From Peptoniphilus genitalis (lineage in GTDB: Bacteria > Bacillota > Clostridia > Tissierellales > Peptoniphilaceae): a stretch of DNA of 64,000 nt. Shown one piece after another: positions 7,866 to 16,770 of this stretch (position 1 is its first letter; each line of letters opens with the position of its first letter). The stretch is taken from assembly GCF_023614525.1 (NCBI RefSeq), contig NZ_CP097885.1, forward strand, positions 366,001 through 430,000. Reading direction: 5' to 3'. Made by a program: the position numbers and the translations under genes. Below the pieces are notes generated by a model. That model was not told where the DNA came from, did no database searches, and saw nothing but the letters and a program-made list of their open reading frames with translations.

Positions 7866-9261
7866 TTACAAACTCCAAAATATTTTCATCTGCACTCTTA
7901 ATAAATTCATAATCGTGTGTGATTATAATAATTGTTTTGTTTTGCTTTTTCATTTCCTTTAAGAAGCTAATTAATTTTGTCATATTCTTCAGGCACAAGC
8001 CAGAAGTTGGTTCGTCTAACAAAACTATTTCCTTCTTGCTGGCAAGGGCTAGTCCAAGGGCAAGTCTTTGCTTCTCTCCTCCAGATAAGGCTTGCGGATG
8101 CCTGCCCTTCTTATCCCAAAGTCCCAAATCACGCAAGATTTTTTCCTTTAGAAGGTCATCATCTGATACTATTGACATTTCTGAGTAAACTGAATCTGTA
8201 AATAATTGATAGTTCACATCTTGCATTACAAGAGAAATTTTTTCATAGGGCCTTTTTATTTTCTCAGACCCATAATATAAATCTCCCCTTTGCCCCTTAT
8301 TAAGTCCGCAAATATTTCTTATAAAAGAGGTCTTTCCTATTCCATTCTCTCCAATTATAAAATAAATCCCCCTGTCAAAGGATAGGTTAAAATCAAAAAT
8401 TACCTTATCACTCCCCCTATACTTGCAAAAAAAGTTTCTACACTCCATTATTTTGTCATGATCAAAATTTTTATCAAAAAAAGATTTTTTTATGTATTTA
8501 TCCTTATTCAAATCTTCCTTTTTTATTTCCTTTAGACTTCTCAGCTTATGATTTCTTATGAATTCATCATTAAGCTCTTCTCTTTCGTAGGAATTTATTT
8601 TTTTGTCCTCAATGACAAAGAGCTTATCCATTATGTCCCTTAGGTAGTAAAGCCTATGCTCTGCAATAATTATAATTTTTTTCTTTTCCTTTAATATCTC
8701 AATAATATTTTTTAATCTTTCAATGGATTTATTATCAAGAGAGGCAGAGGGCTCATCAAAAATATAAATTTCATTATCCATTAGGGCAACAGACGTAATT
8801 GCAACAAGTTGTTTCTCCCCACCTGATAATTTGAATAAATCTCTATCAAGTAATTTGTCTGTCCCAAAAATCCTTGTATAGTAATCTATTTTACTTAGTA
8901 TCTCCTCTCTTTTTACATTTCTGTTTTCAAGAGCAAAGGCCATCTCATCACTTGAATTGATGCAGTAAAATTGATTTTTGGGATTTTGAAAAACTGTGGA
9001 AATATATTGACTCCTATCGCTTATACCCTGGTCAAATAAATTTTTTCCCTTAAATAAAAGCTGGCCCGAAATTTTCGCATTATTTACCTCTGGAATTATA
9101 CCATTAATTAGCTTTATAAAAGTTGACTTGCCTGAACCTGACTGGCCACTTATTACATTTACACTTCCCCCTTCAAAGGAAAGATTAATATTTTCAAATA
9201 TTGTATTTTCTTTGCCCTCATAATTTTCATAGGCCAAGGAAAGATTTTTAAACTCTAACAT
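7852..9261 (-). CDS. Energy-coupling factor transporter ATPase, fused double domain (EcfA1-EcfA2 type)
   Basis: 469 aa with two ABC domains. The first has Walker A GQSGSGKST (about 38-46), signature LSGGEKQL and Walker B IYIFDEPS. The second has GENGIGKTS (about 303-311), signature LSGGEKQR and Walker B IVLLDEPT. One polypeptide thus supplies both nucleotide-binding sites of an ECF transporter. It overlaps ecfT by 7 bp and precedes the AraC gene. With the EcfT and MptD-type proteins just upstream it forms a complete dedicated ECF importer. Confidence 0.9.
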   Translation of the reverse strand: MLEFKNLSLAYENYEGKENTIFENINLSFEGGSVNVISGQSGSGKSTFIKLINGIIPEVNNAKISGQLLFKGKNLFDQGISDRSQYISTVFQNPKNQFYCINSSDEMAFALENRNVKREEILSKIDYYTRIFGTDKLLDRDLFKLSGGEKQLVAITSVALMDNEIYIFDEPSASLDNKSIERLKNIIEILKEKKKIIIIAEHRLYYLRDIMDKLFVIEDKKINSYEREELNDEFIRNHKLRSLKEIKKEDLNKDKYIKKSFFDKNFDHDKIMECRNFFCKYRGSDKVIFDFNLSFDRGIYFIIGENGIGKTSFIRNICGLNKGQRGDLYYGSEKIKRPYEKISLVMQDVNYQLFTDSVYSEMSIVSDDDLLKEKILRDLGLWDKKGRHPQALSGGEKQRLALGLALASKKEIVLLDEPTSGLCLKNMTKLISFLKEMKKQNKTIIIITHDYEFIKSADENILEFVNEKY

Positions 9262-9950
9262 ATTTTCACCCTGATGAATAAAACAATTATAAAAATTCCA
9301 AAGGCTATTAAGACATAATCTTGCAACTTCAAGCTTGCATCAGAAATAGATGACCTCTCTCCATCCACTCTCATTCCCCTTGTCATAGCTGATATGGCAA
9401 CATCATCAGCAGTCTGTGATGTGATCATTAAAAGTGGAACAAATTTATATTCCAAAATCTTAGCAGGCTCTTTGAAAAAATTTTTCATACTTAGTCCATG
9501 CATATACATGGCCTCATTTATTTTCTTGTAATCTTCCTTTATTGAATAAAAAAATCTAAACATTACAGAAACTGGAATGATCAAAAAATTTGGCAAGTTT
9601 ATTTTCTGCAAAGAGTAAACAAGATCACTCATTTTTGTTGTAACAAGAGCATAGTAACCCATCATAACCCCAGGCAAGATTTTTATAATAATTCCAACAT
9701 AGAGGTTTAAAATCATTGTTAAAAAATTTTGCGAAAGATTCAGCAAGAGTCCTTGTGCTAGGACTGCCACAGAAGTATATAAAAGTCCCTTAATTAAAAG
9801 GGACCACTTTCTATCAAATAATGCAAGTATATAGGGAAAGATTGCTATTAAAATTCCAAGATAATAATATCTTCTTCCAAGAGAACCTTCAATGGCAGCA
9901 ATCCCTATTACATTTGTTAAAAATATTTTTGTCCTAAAGTCAATTTTCAT
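9255..9950 (-). CDS. Energy-coupling factor transmembrane protein EcfT
   Basis: 231 aa with about five hydrophobic helices in the N-terminal part and near the C terminus. The coupling-helix region has SAMTRGMRVDGERSS, an A-R-G motif as in EcfT proteins, which contacts the ATPases. It starts at the stop of the upstream S-component gene (TAATG, 1-bp overlap) and overlaps the ATPase gene, so the three are translationally coupled. It is a dedicated (group I) arrangement rather than a shared ECF module. Confidence 0.85.
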   Translation of the reverse strand: MKIDFRTKIFLTNVIGIAAIEGSLGRRYYYLGILIAIFPYILALFDRKWSLLIKGLLYTSVAVLAQGLLLNLSQNFLTMILNLYVGIIIKILPGVMMGYYALVTTKMSDLVYSLQKINLPNFLIIPVSVMFRFFYSIKEDYKKINEAMYMHGLSMKNFFKEPAKILEYKFVPLLMITSQTADDVAISAMTRGMRVDGERSSISDASLKLQDYVLIAFGIFIIVLFIRVKIC

Positions 9951-10531
9951 TAAGCCATTCCTGCTTTTTTGAAGTGCTTATTTAGAATTTTAATTCCAAT
10001 AGTGCAACCTAAGTATCCACCTAACATACCTACTAGGACTACAGGTATAAAGGACCAAGTTGGCATAACAGATAATAGTTTTTCTGCATATTCTGCTCCG
10101 TAATCTTGGTCGATTAAAGATTGAACAAAGGCATCTCTGGCAAAATAAATTGGTATTAAATTTGCAGCTGCAAAAATCATAAAGACCATGTAGGTTAGTC
10201 TTGCAGTTTTTATTGACTTATAACCACCTTTTTTTAATATCATCTCGCAAATTAATGACAAGACAATTATGGCAGGAAGAACTATTGCCCCATGACCTGA
10301 CATTGAAAATACAAGTCCAAAAACTATTCCCATTATTAAGACCATTCCAAACTTGTCTATCTTTGTTGAATAAAGCATAAAGACTGGCCCTGAAACCAAA
10401 CCACAAGCAAAGGGAACTAGGGGCATAAGAACAGGAATAAAACCTATCATACCTCCACACCAAGTTGCCATTACAGTTAACAGTGAAAATACACCGGCAT
10501 TTACTAAATCCCGAATTCCAAATTTTTTCAT
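9950..10531 (-). CDS. MptD/Trep_Strep-family ECF transporter S component
   Basis: 193 aa and very hydrophobic, with about six helices. The opening KFGIRDLVNAGVFSLLTV followed by a Gly/Pro-rich first loop resembles the MptD (Trep_Strep) family of putative S components. Such proteins sit beside exporter-fold ABC pairs in streptococci and clostridia and have been linked to heme or siderophore use. Start ATG 10531 has AGGAGGAG upstream. Ligand specificity is not visible; the Fur-like operator and YbtPQ-like neighbours suggest an iron compound. Confidence 0.8.
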   Translation of the reverse strand: MKKFGIRDLVNAGVFSLLTVMATWCGGMIGFIPVLMPLVPFACGLVSGPVFMLYSTKIDKFGMVLIMGIVFGLVFSMSGHGAIVLPAIIVLSLICEMILKKGGYKSIKTARLTYMVFMIFAAANLIPIYFARDAFVQSLIDQDYGAEYAEKLLSVMPTWSFIPVVLVGMLGGYLGCTIGIKILNKHFKKAGMA

Positions 10532-10542
10532 CTTATCTCCTC

Positions 10543-12264
10543 CTAATATACAAATTCTTCTGACTTCTTTGATGACTCAATCATCTTCTTGTAAGTCTTG
10601 CTTCTTTCTATTAGTTCTTTATGTTTTCCAAAGTCTTCAATTTTTCCGTCTTTCATAACAATTATTTGGTCTACATTTTCTATTGACTTCATCCTATGAG
10701 ATATTATGATGACAGTTTTGTTCTTTGTTAATTTGTTCAAAGACTCTTGGATGTACTTTTCATTTTCCACATCAAGTGATGCGGCAATTTCATCTAAAAG
10801 AATTATTTCTGCATCCTTTAAGAAGGCTCTTGCTATGGAAATTCTTTGTCTTTCACCGCCAGATAAGTTGGAACCATTTTCGCCGATTTCTGTTTCATAT
10901 CCTCTTGGCAATTTCTTTACAAAGTCATCGCAGTTGGCAAGTCTTGCTGCTTCAAGGACTTCTTCGTCACTGGCACTGGACCTGCCCAGCCTAATATTTT
11001 CCATTACCGATCCATTAAAGAGGGTTACATCTTGAAAGACCATGGAAATGTGTTTGAATAAGTCTTGTGTGGCAATATTTTTTATCTTCTTACCATCAAT
11101 TGTGATTTCTCCAGAGTCGTAATCATATAACCTTGCCACTAGTTTTATTAGGGTAGACTTACCGCAACCAGATGGACCAACAAGGGCAGTAGTCTTTCCC
11201 TGCAAGGCCTTAAAGGAAATATTATCTATAACTTTTTTGTCATCGAGATAAGAGAAGGAAACCTTATCTCCTTTAATGTCAAAGGACTTCAAATCTGCTC
11301 TTTTTCCCCTTTGAATTTTTTCACTTCTAAGTGCCTTTATCTTTTCAACTGGCGAATCAATATACATTAACTCTCCATAAAATGCGTTGAATGCAGCAAC
11401 TCCATCAATTAATCTTGCTGAAGCAAATAAGTAGCCTGCAAAATACAAGATATTTATTTCTCCATCTATCAAGCTATTTAATCCAACATATATTGCAAGG
11501 GCAAGGGATAAATTTGCCACAACTGTTGCAGAAACAATGGGGATAACTTGTGCCAGTTCTGTCTTAATATGCTCCTTTTCTAAGGACCTAACAAAGTCAA
11601 CGCCACTTTTTTCCTTTTCTTCAGTCAAATTGTAAGACTTAATCTCTGTAGATAGGTCAATGAGTTCTTGAAACATCTTCGAGGACTTCCTTTGCTCCTT
11701 ATAATAGGAACTTACTCCCTTCTTTTGAATCTTGCCGGAAAGTAAACTCAAAATAGCAGAAATATAAATTGGTACTATAACTGCAAGCCCCAGCTTTAAA
11801 TTTCCAATTAGTAGCAAAATGGAAATAATAACTAGATTTATTATAAAGCCATAAAATCCTGAAAGTGCATGAGAAAGTGCATGTTCAATTGCTTCTACAT
11901 CCTTCATTATTGTTTGAGAAAGATCTGTTAAATCTCTACTTGAATAAAAACTAAGAGGCAAGTCCTTAATTATTTCAGAAATTTCTATCCTAAGGTTTGC
12001 AGATTCCTTATAGGTTTCGTTGTAAGTTGTAATGTAATCCCTATTAATTACAAAAATCATAAGAAGGGCAATTATTACATAGGCGATGACTGAAATCCAT
12101 GGACTAAAGTCTCCTAAATTTAACAAGCCTTGCATTACATACATAAGTAAGAACATAGGTAGCATATAAGAAAGGCTCTTTAGGCTAGAATATCTTATTG
12201 CAACAAGGGCACCCTCTGCCCCCTTGTCTGTAAGTCCAAAGCGATTTTTTAAATAAGTTTTCAT
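10543..12264 (-). CDS. ABC exporter-fold half transporter (second subunit)
   Basis: 573 aa from ATG 12264, which fits the GGAGGG site; a TTG one codon earlier is too close. Six transmembrane helices (about 15-310) are followed by an ABC domain with Walker A GPSGCGKST, signature LSGGERQRISIARA and Walker B IILLDEI. It overlaps the previous half transporter by one base (TGATG). The pair resembles YbtP/YbtQ- and IrtA/IrtB-type transporters, which keep the exporter fold but serve siderophore uptake. That direction is inferred from the ECF neighbours and the Fur-like box. Confidence 0.85.
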   Translation of the reverse strand: MKTYLKNRFGLTDKGAEGALVAIRYSSLKSLSYMLPMFLLMYVMQGLLNLGDFSPWISVIAYVIIALLMIFVINRDYITTYNETYKESANLRIEISEIIKDLPLSFYSSRDLTDLSQTIMKDVEAIEHALSHALSGFYGFIINLVIISILLLIGNLKLGLAVIVPIYISAILSLLSGKIQKKGVSSYYKEQRKSSKMFQELIDLSTEIKSYNLTEEKEKSGVDFVRSLEKEHIKTELAQVIPIVSATVVANLSLALAIYVGLNSLIDGEINILYFAGYLFASARLIDGVAAFNAFYGELMYIDSPVEKIKALRSEKIQRGKRADLKSFDIKGDKVSFSYLDDKKVIDNISFKALQGKTTALVGPSGCGKSTLIKLVARLYDYDSGEITIDGKKIKNIATQDLFKHISMVFQDVTLFNGSVMENIRLGRSSASDEEVLEAARLANCDDFVKKLPRGYETEIGENGSNLSGGERQRISIARAFLKDAEIILLDEIAASLDVENEKYIQESLNKLTKNKTVIIISHRMKSIENVDQIIVMKDGKIEDFGKHKELIERSKTYKKMIESSKKSEEFVY

Positions 12265-14009
12265 CAATCAACCCTCCATTCATTTGCCTTCATATACATT
12301 TCCACAAACTTCTTATACTTGCTATCTTCCTTGTAAAGTTTATCGTGACTTCCTCTTTCAATTAGCTTTCCATCTTCGATTAAAAGAATTTCATCTACTC
12401 CTCTTATGGAAGTAAGCCTGTGGGCAATCATAATTGTAGTCCTGTTCTTTATTAATTCCTTAAAGGCTCTTTGTAGTTCATATTCGTTTTCGGGGTCAGC
12501 AGCAGCTGAGGCTTCGTCCATAATTATTATTTTTGGATTCTTTAAGAAAATCCTAGCAATACTTACCCTTTGCTTTTCTCCACCAGAAAGATTTACACCT
12601 TCTGCTCCAATCACTACATCATAACCTTCTTTGAATTTGTCTATAAACTCGTCACACCTTGCAAGTTTTAATGCCCTTAATACTTCTTCATCACTTGCAT
12701 CACTCTTCCCAAGCTTGACATTTTCAAAAATGGAGATACCCTGGAAGAGCTGTGGGTTTTGAAAAACAATTCCTATGTTTTTCATAAGACTTTCCTTGTC
12801 ATAGGAAGAAATATTTTTATTTCCAATTAAAATTTCTCCTGAGTCAACGGGGTACAGACCAGAAATTAATTTTGCAATAGTTGACTTACCTGAACCCGAA
12901 CTACCCACCAAGGCATAGACCTTATCTTCTTCAAGACTTAGAGAAAAGTTATTTAAAATTTTATTTTCTCCGTCATAGGAGAAGTCTACATTCTTAAATT
13001 CAATATTCTTGTTTAAGAATTCCCTTTGGCTTCCAAATTCTATTTCCTTCGCCTTCATCTCCTTGAACAAATTTTCAAGATTATCCACAGCAGAATTTGC
13101 CTGGAAGACAAACATAGATACATACATAATTTTCATTGTGTTAGAAAAGAATATCCCCATGAATAGAGTAAAAAATAAAATTTTTGCCGCCCAAAGACCA
13201 GGATCAGCTCCCCTATTAACCATAAAGATTCCCAAAAATATTGGCGTAATTATAAAAATATTTAAAAGCCATTGGAATATGACATAGGGAACCCTGCAAG
13301 ACATAGAATACTTATAGACCATGTCCTTATAAACAAGAATCGAATCATAAAGTTTTTTAAAACCGATTAAGGGTGCATTAAAAATCTTTACTACAGGCAT
13401 AGCCCTTACATACTCAACTGCACCCGCGTTCATTTCATCAAGCATATCCATGTACTTCTTCATAAAGGACTGATCACCCATCATATTTTTTACAAGGACT
13501 AAACTTATTAGGACAATGACAATAAAAAATATTCCAAGGTATAAATCCAATAGGAAGGTCAAGATAATCATAAGTATAGGAGTCAAAAAGGCTGCTGTTT
13601 GATCTGGAATTAAATGAGCCACAATCATGTGAGTTTGCTCCACATTGTTGTCAATTATTTTTCTCACTTCTCCAGAATTATGTAGGTCAAAGAAAGTATT
13701 AGATGCCCTAAGAAGATGCCTTATACCTCTTTCACGAAGACGCGTTTCAAGTCTAAAGCCTGCCAAGTGACTCATCCAAAGACCCATAAAGTATAAAAGA
13801 CCATAGGCAATAAATAAAAATAAAATTTTTATTGCAAGACTTCTTTCTTCTGATAAGACCCCACCAGTAAATACATTCTTTAGCAAAATCCAAATTAAAT
13901 AATAGGCATAAAATTCTAAAACAATGCCCAAGGTCGTAAGTAGACATGCAAGAATACCGTGAAGTTTTCTCTCAGGTATGTAGGAAAATAATTTTTTGTA
14001 TAATTTCAA
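12264..14009 (-). CDS. ABC exporter-fold half transporter (first subunit)
   Basis: About 581 aa. I choose TTG 14009 because GAGAGGTG (14017-14024) lies 7 nt upstream; the longer TTG start at 14039 would place that site inside the gene. Six transmembrane helices (about 12-300), then Walker A GSSGSGKST, signature LSGGEKQRVSIARI and Walker B IIIMDEAS. It is the first gene of a six-gene minus-strand operon ending at the AraC gene. A promoter with a Fur-like palindrome lies just upstream, so the operon should be repressed by iron. Confidence 0.85.
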   Translation of the reverse strand: MKLYKKLFSYIPERKLHGILACLLTTLGIVLEFYAYYLIWILLKNVFTGGVLSEERSLAIKILFLFIAYGLLYFMGLWMSHLAGFRLETRLRERGIRHLLRASNTFFDLHNSGEVRKIIDNNVEQTHMIVAHLIPDQTAAFLTPILMIILTFLLDLYLGIFFIVIVLISLVLVKNMMGDQSFMKKYMDMLDEMNAGAVEYVRAMPVVKIFNAPLIGFKKLYDSILVYKDMVYKYSMSCRVPYVIFQWLLNIFIITPIFLGIFMVNRGADPGLWAAKILFFTLFMGIFFSNTMKIMYVSMFVFQANSAVDNLENLFKEMKAKEIEFGSQREFLNKNIEFKNVDFSYDGENKILNNFSLSLEEDKVYALVGSSGSGKSTIAKLISGLYPVDSGEILIGNKNISSYDKESLMKNIGIVFQNPQLFQGISIFENVKLGKSDASDEEVLRALKLARCDEFIDKFKEGYDVVIGAEGVNLSGGEKQRVSIARIFLKNPKIIIMDEASAAADPENEYELQRAFKELIKNRTTIMIAHRLTSIRGVDEILLIEDGKLIERGSHDKLYKEDSKYKKFVEMYMKANEWRVD

Positions 14010-14045
14010 AATATAACACCTCTCTTTATTTAATATCAAGTCAAT

Positions 14046-14060
14046 TGATAATAATTATCG
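14046..14060 (-). promoter_or_regulatory. Fur-box-like operator of the iron-uptake operon
   Basis: TGATAAT-A-ATTATCG is a 7-1-7 inverted repeat matching the Gram-positive Fur core TGATAATnATTATCA with one mismatch. It lies 37 bp upstream of the first start codon and just downstream of the -10 at 14066-14071, where bound repressor would cover the transcription start. Confidence 0.75.
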
Positions 14061-14065
14061 AGATT

Positions 14066-14071
14066 ATTATA
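14066..14071 (-). promoter_or_regulatory. -10 element of the iron-uptake operon
   Basis: TATAAT on the minus strand, immediately upstream of the Fur-like box. The -35 is weak and I could not fix it. Confidence 0.5.
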
Positions 14072-14212
14072 ATATTTCTTTTTTCAATTTTCTTAACAAA
14101 AATACTTTTCTATTCAAAAAAATTTTTAATTATATTCAATTAGAATTTATTTGCCATATTTCTTTTTCATCACAAGCATCTAAAATTTTTTTGATCCTCT
14201 TTGCAAGAAAGC

Positions 14213-14246
14213 ATAAAAAAAAGTCCCACATTAATCATGTGAGACC
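14213..14246 (-). terminator. Terminator after brnQ
   Basis: On the minus strand a GTCTCACAT / ATGTGGGAC stem (one G-U pair) is followed by eight T, 23 bp after the brnQ stop codon. Confidence 0.85.
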
Positions 14247-14268
14247 GTTTTAAAGTTTCTAAATTGTT

Positions 14269-15612
14269 TTACATATAATTTTCTGCTTTTACACTAGCCT
14301 TTGATGGTGATACTAATCTTGAGTATCCTTCAACTAAGACTACAGCAGCAAGACTTGGTAGGACCCAAGACAAACCACTTGATGCCATTGGAAGGCTTGC
14401 TTCAAGCTTTGTCAATAGAGGCAGACTTAGATTAAATGTTGACTTGGCAACAGATACAAGTGGTAGACAAACTGCAAAGAAGGCTGATGCCTTATAAGAA
14501 AGTCTTGAGTAACCAACAAAGTCATGCGTAAATCCTAAAAGTATTAAGACTAAGGCAACTGGATATATAACAGTTAGTAGTGGCACTGATAAAGCAAGAA
14601 GTTTATTAAGACCAAAGTTTGCCATTACAAAGGAGAAGAAGGTCCAAAGGAAAACCCATCTGCCATAAGACATCTTGCGGTTAAATAGGGTGCAAAAATA
14701 TTCAGATCCACTTGATATTAAACCTATACAAGTTGTTAAACAAGCAAGAGTAAATATTGAAGCCAAAAGAACTAAACCAAAGTTGCCAAATACAAGCTTA
14801 ACAGCTTCTGTAAGAACAACTGCACCATTTTCTACACCAGCGAAGGCCTTTGAAGTAACCATACCCATTGTTGAAAGCATTAGGTAAACTACAAACAAAA
14901 CACTACCTGCAAGTAGACCAGCCTTAGCAGTATAAGAAGTAACAAGCTTCTTATCTTCAACGCCAAATCTTCTTATAGCAAGAGTGACAACAAAACCAAA
15001 GTTAAGAGCTGCAACTGCATCCATAGTGTCATAACCTGCAAGGAAACCAGCAACAACTGGAGCGTCTTTGTAATTTCCACTTGGCATCGCAGGGACCTTT
15101 GGTAGAGTCATAACTTTTGCAAACATTATAAATATTAAAAGCAAAAGTGTTGGAGTAAGATATTTTCCAACTCTTGCAACTAACTTGTTAGGCTTTAAGC
15201 AAACCCACATTGCAACAGCAAAGAATACAAATGTATAGGCAAGTCTTACAAGAGATAGGTTAAAAGTTTCTGGTACATAAGGTGCTATTGCCATCTCAAA
15301 AGGAACAGATCCAGCTCTTGGTATTCCAAGACCAGGTCCTATAGAAAGGTATATTGCAGTAGTAAAAACTAGGGCGAACTTTTCTCCAACTCTTGAAGAT
15401 AAGTTTTTAAGTCCGTCAGTCTTGCCAACAGCTATAGTTCCAAGGACTGGGAAGATAATTGCAGTAACAGAAAAAGCCAAAAGGGAAATTAAAGTTTTAT
15501 TCCCTGCTTGATTTCCTAAGAATGGAGGGAAAATTAAATTTCCAGCTCCAAAGAACAATCCAAAGAGCATTATGCTCACTTGAGTAAACTGACTTCTTGA
15601 TAAATTTTTCAT
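14269..15612 (-). CDS. brnQ: Branched-chain amino acid transport system II carrier protein
   Basis: 447 aa, 12 predicted membrane helices, the LIVCS family of cation-coupled symporters for leucine, isoleucine and valine. The opening MLFGLFFGAGNLIFPPFLG is the family signature, and the unwound first helix with GAGN binds the cation. Start ATG 15612 follows AGGAGG-like bases. A T-box leader with a consensus promoter precedes it, so expression should rise when a tRNA is uncharged, which fits amino-acid import. It is monocistronic: its own terminator lies downstream and no gene follows closely. Confidence 0.92.
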   Translation of the reverse strand: MKNLSRSQFTQVSIMLFGLFFGAGNLIFPPFLGNQAGNKTLISLLAFSVTAIIFPVLGTIAVGKTDGLKNLSSRVGEKFALVFTTAIYLSIGPGLGIPRAGSVPFEMAIAPYVPETFNLSLVRLAYTFVFFAVAMWVCLKPNKLVARVGKYLTPTLLLLIFIMFAKVMTLPKVPAMPSGNYKDAPVVAGFLAGYDTMDAVAALNFGFVVTLAIRRFGVEDKKLVTSYTAKAGLLAGSVLFVVYLMLSTMGMVTSKAFAGVENGAVVLTEAVKLVFGNFGLVLLASIFTLACLTTCIGLISSGSEYFCTLFNRKMSYGRWVFLWTFFSFVMANFGLNKLLALSVPLLTVIYPVALVLILLGFTHDFVGYSRLSYKASAFFAVCLPLVSVAKSTFNLSLPLLTKLEASLPMASSGLSWVLPSLAAVVLVEGYSRLVSPSKASVKAENYM

Positions 15613-15642
15613 TCTTTCCTCCTAAATTTTAATTTTATAAAT

Positions 15643-15890
15643 AAAAAAAGTCCCTTGTCTAAATAATAGACAAAGGACGAATTATCGCGTTACCACCTTA
15701 GTTCCTACAAATATGTAAGCTCTCTTAACAAGCATCAATCAATGCCGAGTATAGATAACGCCTACTAAAGCGGCAAATCTTACTAAGGTTCAGACTTGCA
15801 TAAAGAAAAAGGATTTTCGAATTTATCTCCATTATAGGCTTTCACCAAACGCCTACTCTCTGAAAACTTTAATAAACCTACTCGTTTTTT
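15643..15890 (-). promoter_or_regulatory. T-box riboswitch in the brnQ leader
   Basis: The minus strand carries AAGGTGGTAACGCG (15699-15686), the T-box sequence whose bulge pairs with the acceptor end of uncharged tRNA. It is followed by a terminator stem GTCCTTTGTCT / AGACAAGGGAC (15678-15650) and seven T; the T-box competes with the 5' arm of that stem. Upstream lie the stem I elements: an AGTAGG S-turn-like stretch, AGAGAGTAGG and GGTGAAAGCC. An ATC triplet at 15814-15812 is a possible isoleucine specifier, but I could not fold stem I well enough to be sure. Confidence 0.92.
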
Positions 15891-15928
15891 CCAATATTTT
15901 TTATAAATAAAATTATGATTTGCATTAA

Positions 15929-15957
15929 ATTATAGGGAATAAAAAACATCTTGTCAA
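15929..15957 (-). promoter_or_regulatory. Consensus promoter of the T-box-brnQ unit
   Basis: TTGACA (15957-15952) and TATAAT (15934-15929) on the minus strand are separated by exactly 17 bp. Transcription would begin just before the T-box stem I. Confidence 0.9.
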
Positions 15958-16017
15958 ATACTTTTTTAAAAATTCGATAATAAAATTTCTTAATATAAAA
16001 TATTTCTTATTTAGTTC

Positions 16018-16770
16018 TCATAAGTCACTCTTCTTAAATTTTTTAATTCCTAAAAAAGAAAATAGAAATATTATTCCCCAGTTAATTATCATATACTTAA
16101 CAAAAGTTATTGTATTCCAATCATTTAAAATTTTATTGAGATAATAAAATGGGGACACCAATTGAACTTTAGGAAATTCTTTCAAGTATATTAAAATTAT
16201 AAAAACTATTATAAATATTCCTATTGAAACAAAAGGTTTAAAATTCATACTCAAACTTTGAACCATGCTTATTGCAAAAATGTATGAAGACCATAATGAA
16301 ATAATAATTAAGGTATCACTTATCCATCCTTTACTTACAATGCTACCACTTGCAATTTTTAATTTCGATATAAAAATGTAATAGCAAAATATAGAAAATA
16401 AAACAAATAAGCATGTAATCACCGTCCAGTAAATAATTTGAGTATATAATTTAGCTCTATAAATTCTACCTCTATTATTTATCCTTGTGAGCATTATACT
16501 TATACTATCATTTTCTATTTCTCCCCTTAATATATTTGAACTGTTTATTGCTAATATAATATAAACAATAAAAGCCATATATATAAAAGTAAACATATCC
16601 TTGGCAAAAGAAAGTCCATTAACAAGTTCACTACTATTGTAAGTAATAATATTTGAGTTTCTGTAAACACCTATTGAATACAGTAATGGCATCAAAAACA
16701 TAAAAAATAAAATTAAATTTTCTTTTCTTTTAACCTGCTTACCAATTTCAAATTTAATGATTTTCAACAT
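16018..16770 (-). CDS. ABC-2 type permease
   Basis: 250 aa with six hydrophobic helices spaced as in ABC-2 permeases, including a long amphipathic N-terminal stretch before helix 1 and a C-terminal helix ending in KKFKKSDL. It starts 17 bp inside the ATPase gene behind GAGGTG, so the two are coupled. Pairs of this size (about 290-aa ATPase and 250-aa permease) beside a two-component system commonly export or resist antimicrobial peptides. The substrate is not evident. No clear terminator follows. Confidence 0.75.
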   Translation of the reverse strand: MLKIIKFEIGKQVKRKENLILFFMFLMPLLYSIGVYRNSNIITYNSSELVNGLSFAKDMFTFIYMAFIVYIILAINSSNILRGEIENDSISIMLTRINNRGRIYRAKLYTQIIYWTVITCLFVLFSIFCYYIFISKLKIASGSIVSKGWISDTLIIISLWSSYIFAISMVQSLSMNFKPFVSIGIFIIVFIILIYLKEFPKVQLVSPFYYLNKILNDWNTITFVKYMIINWGIIFLFSFLGIKKFKKSDL

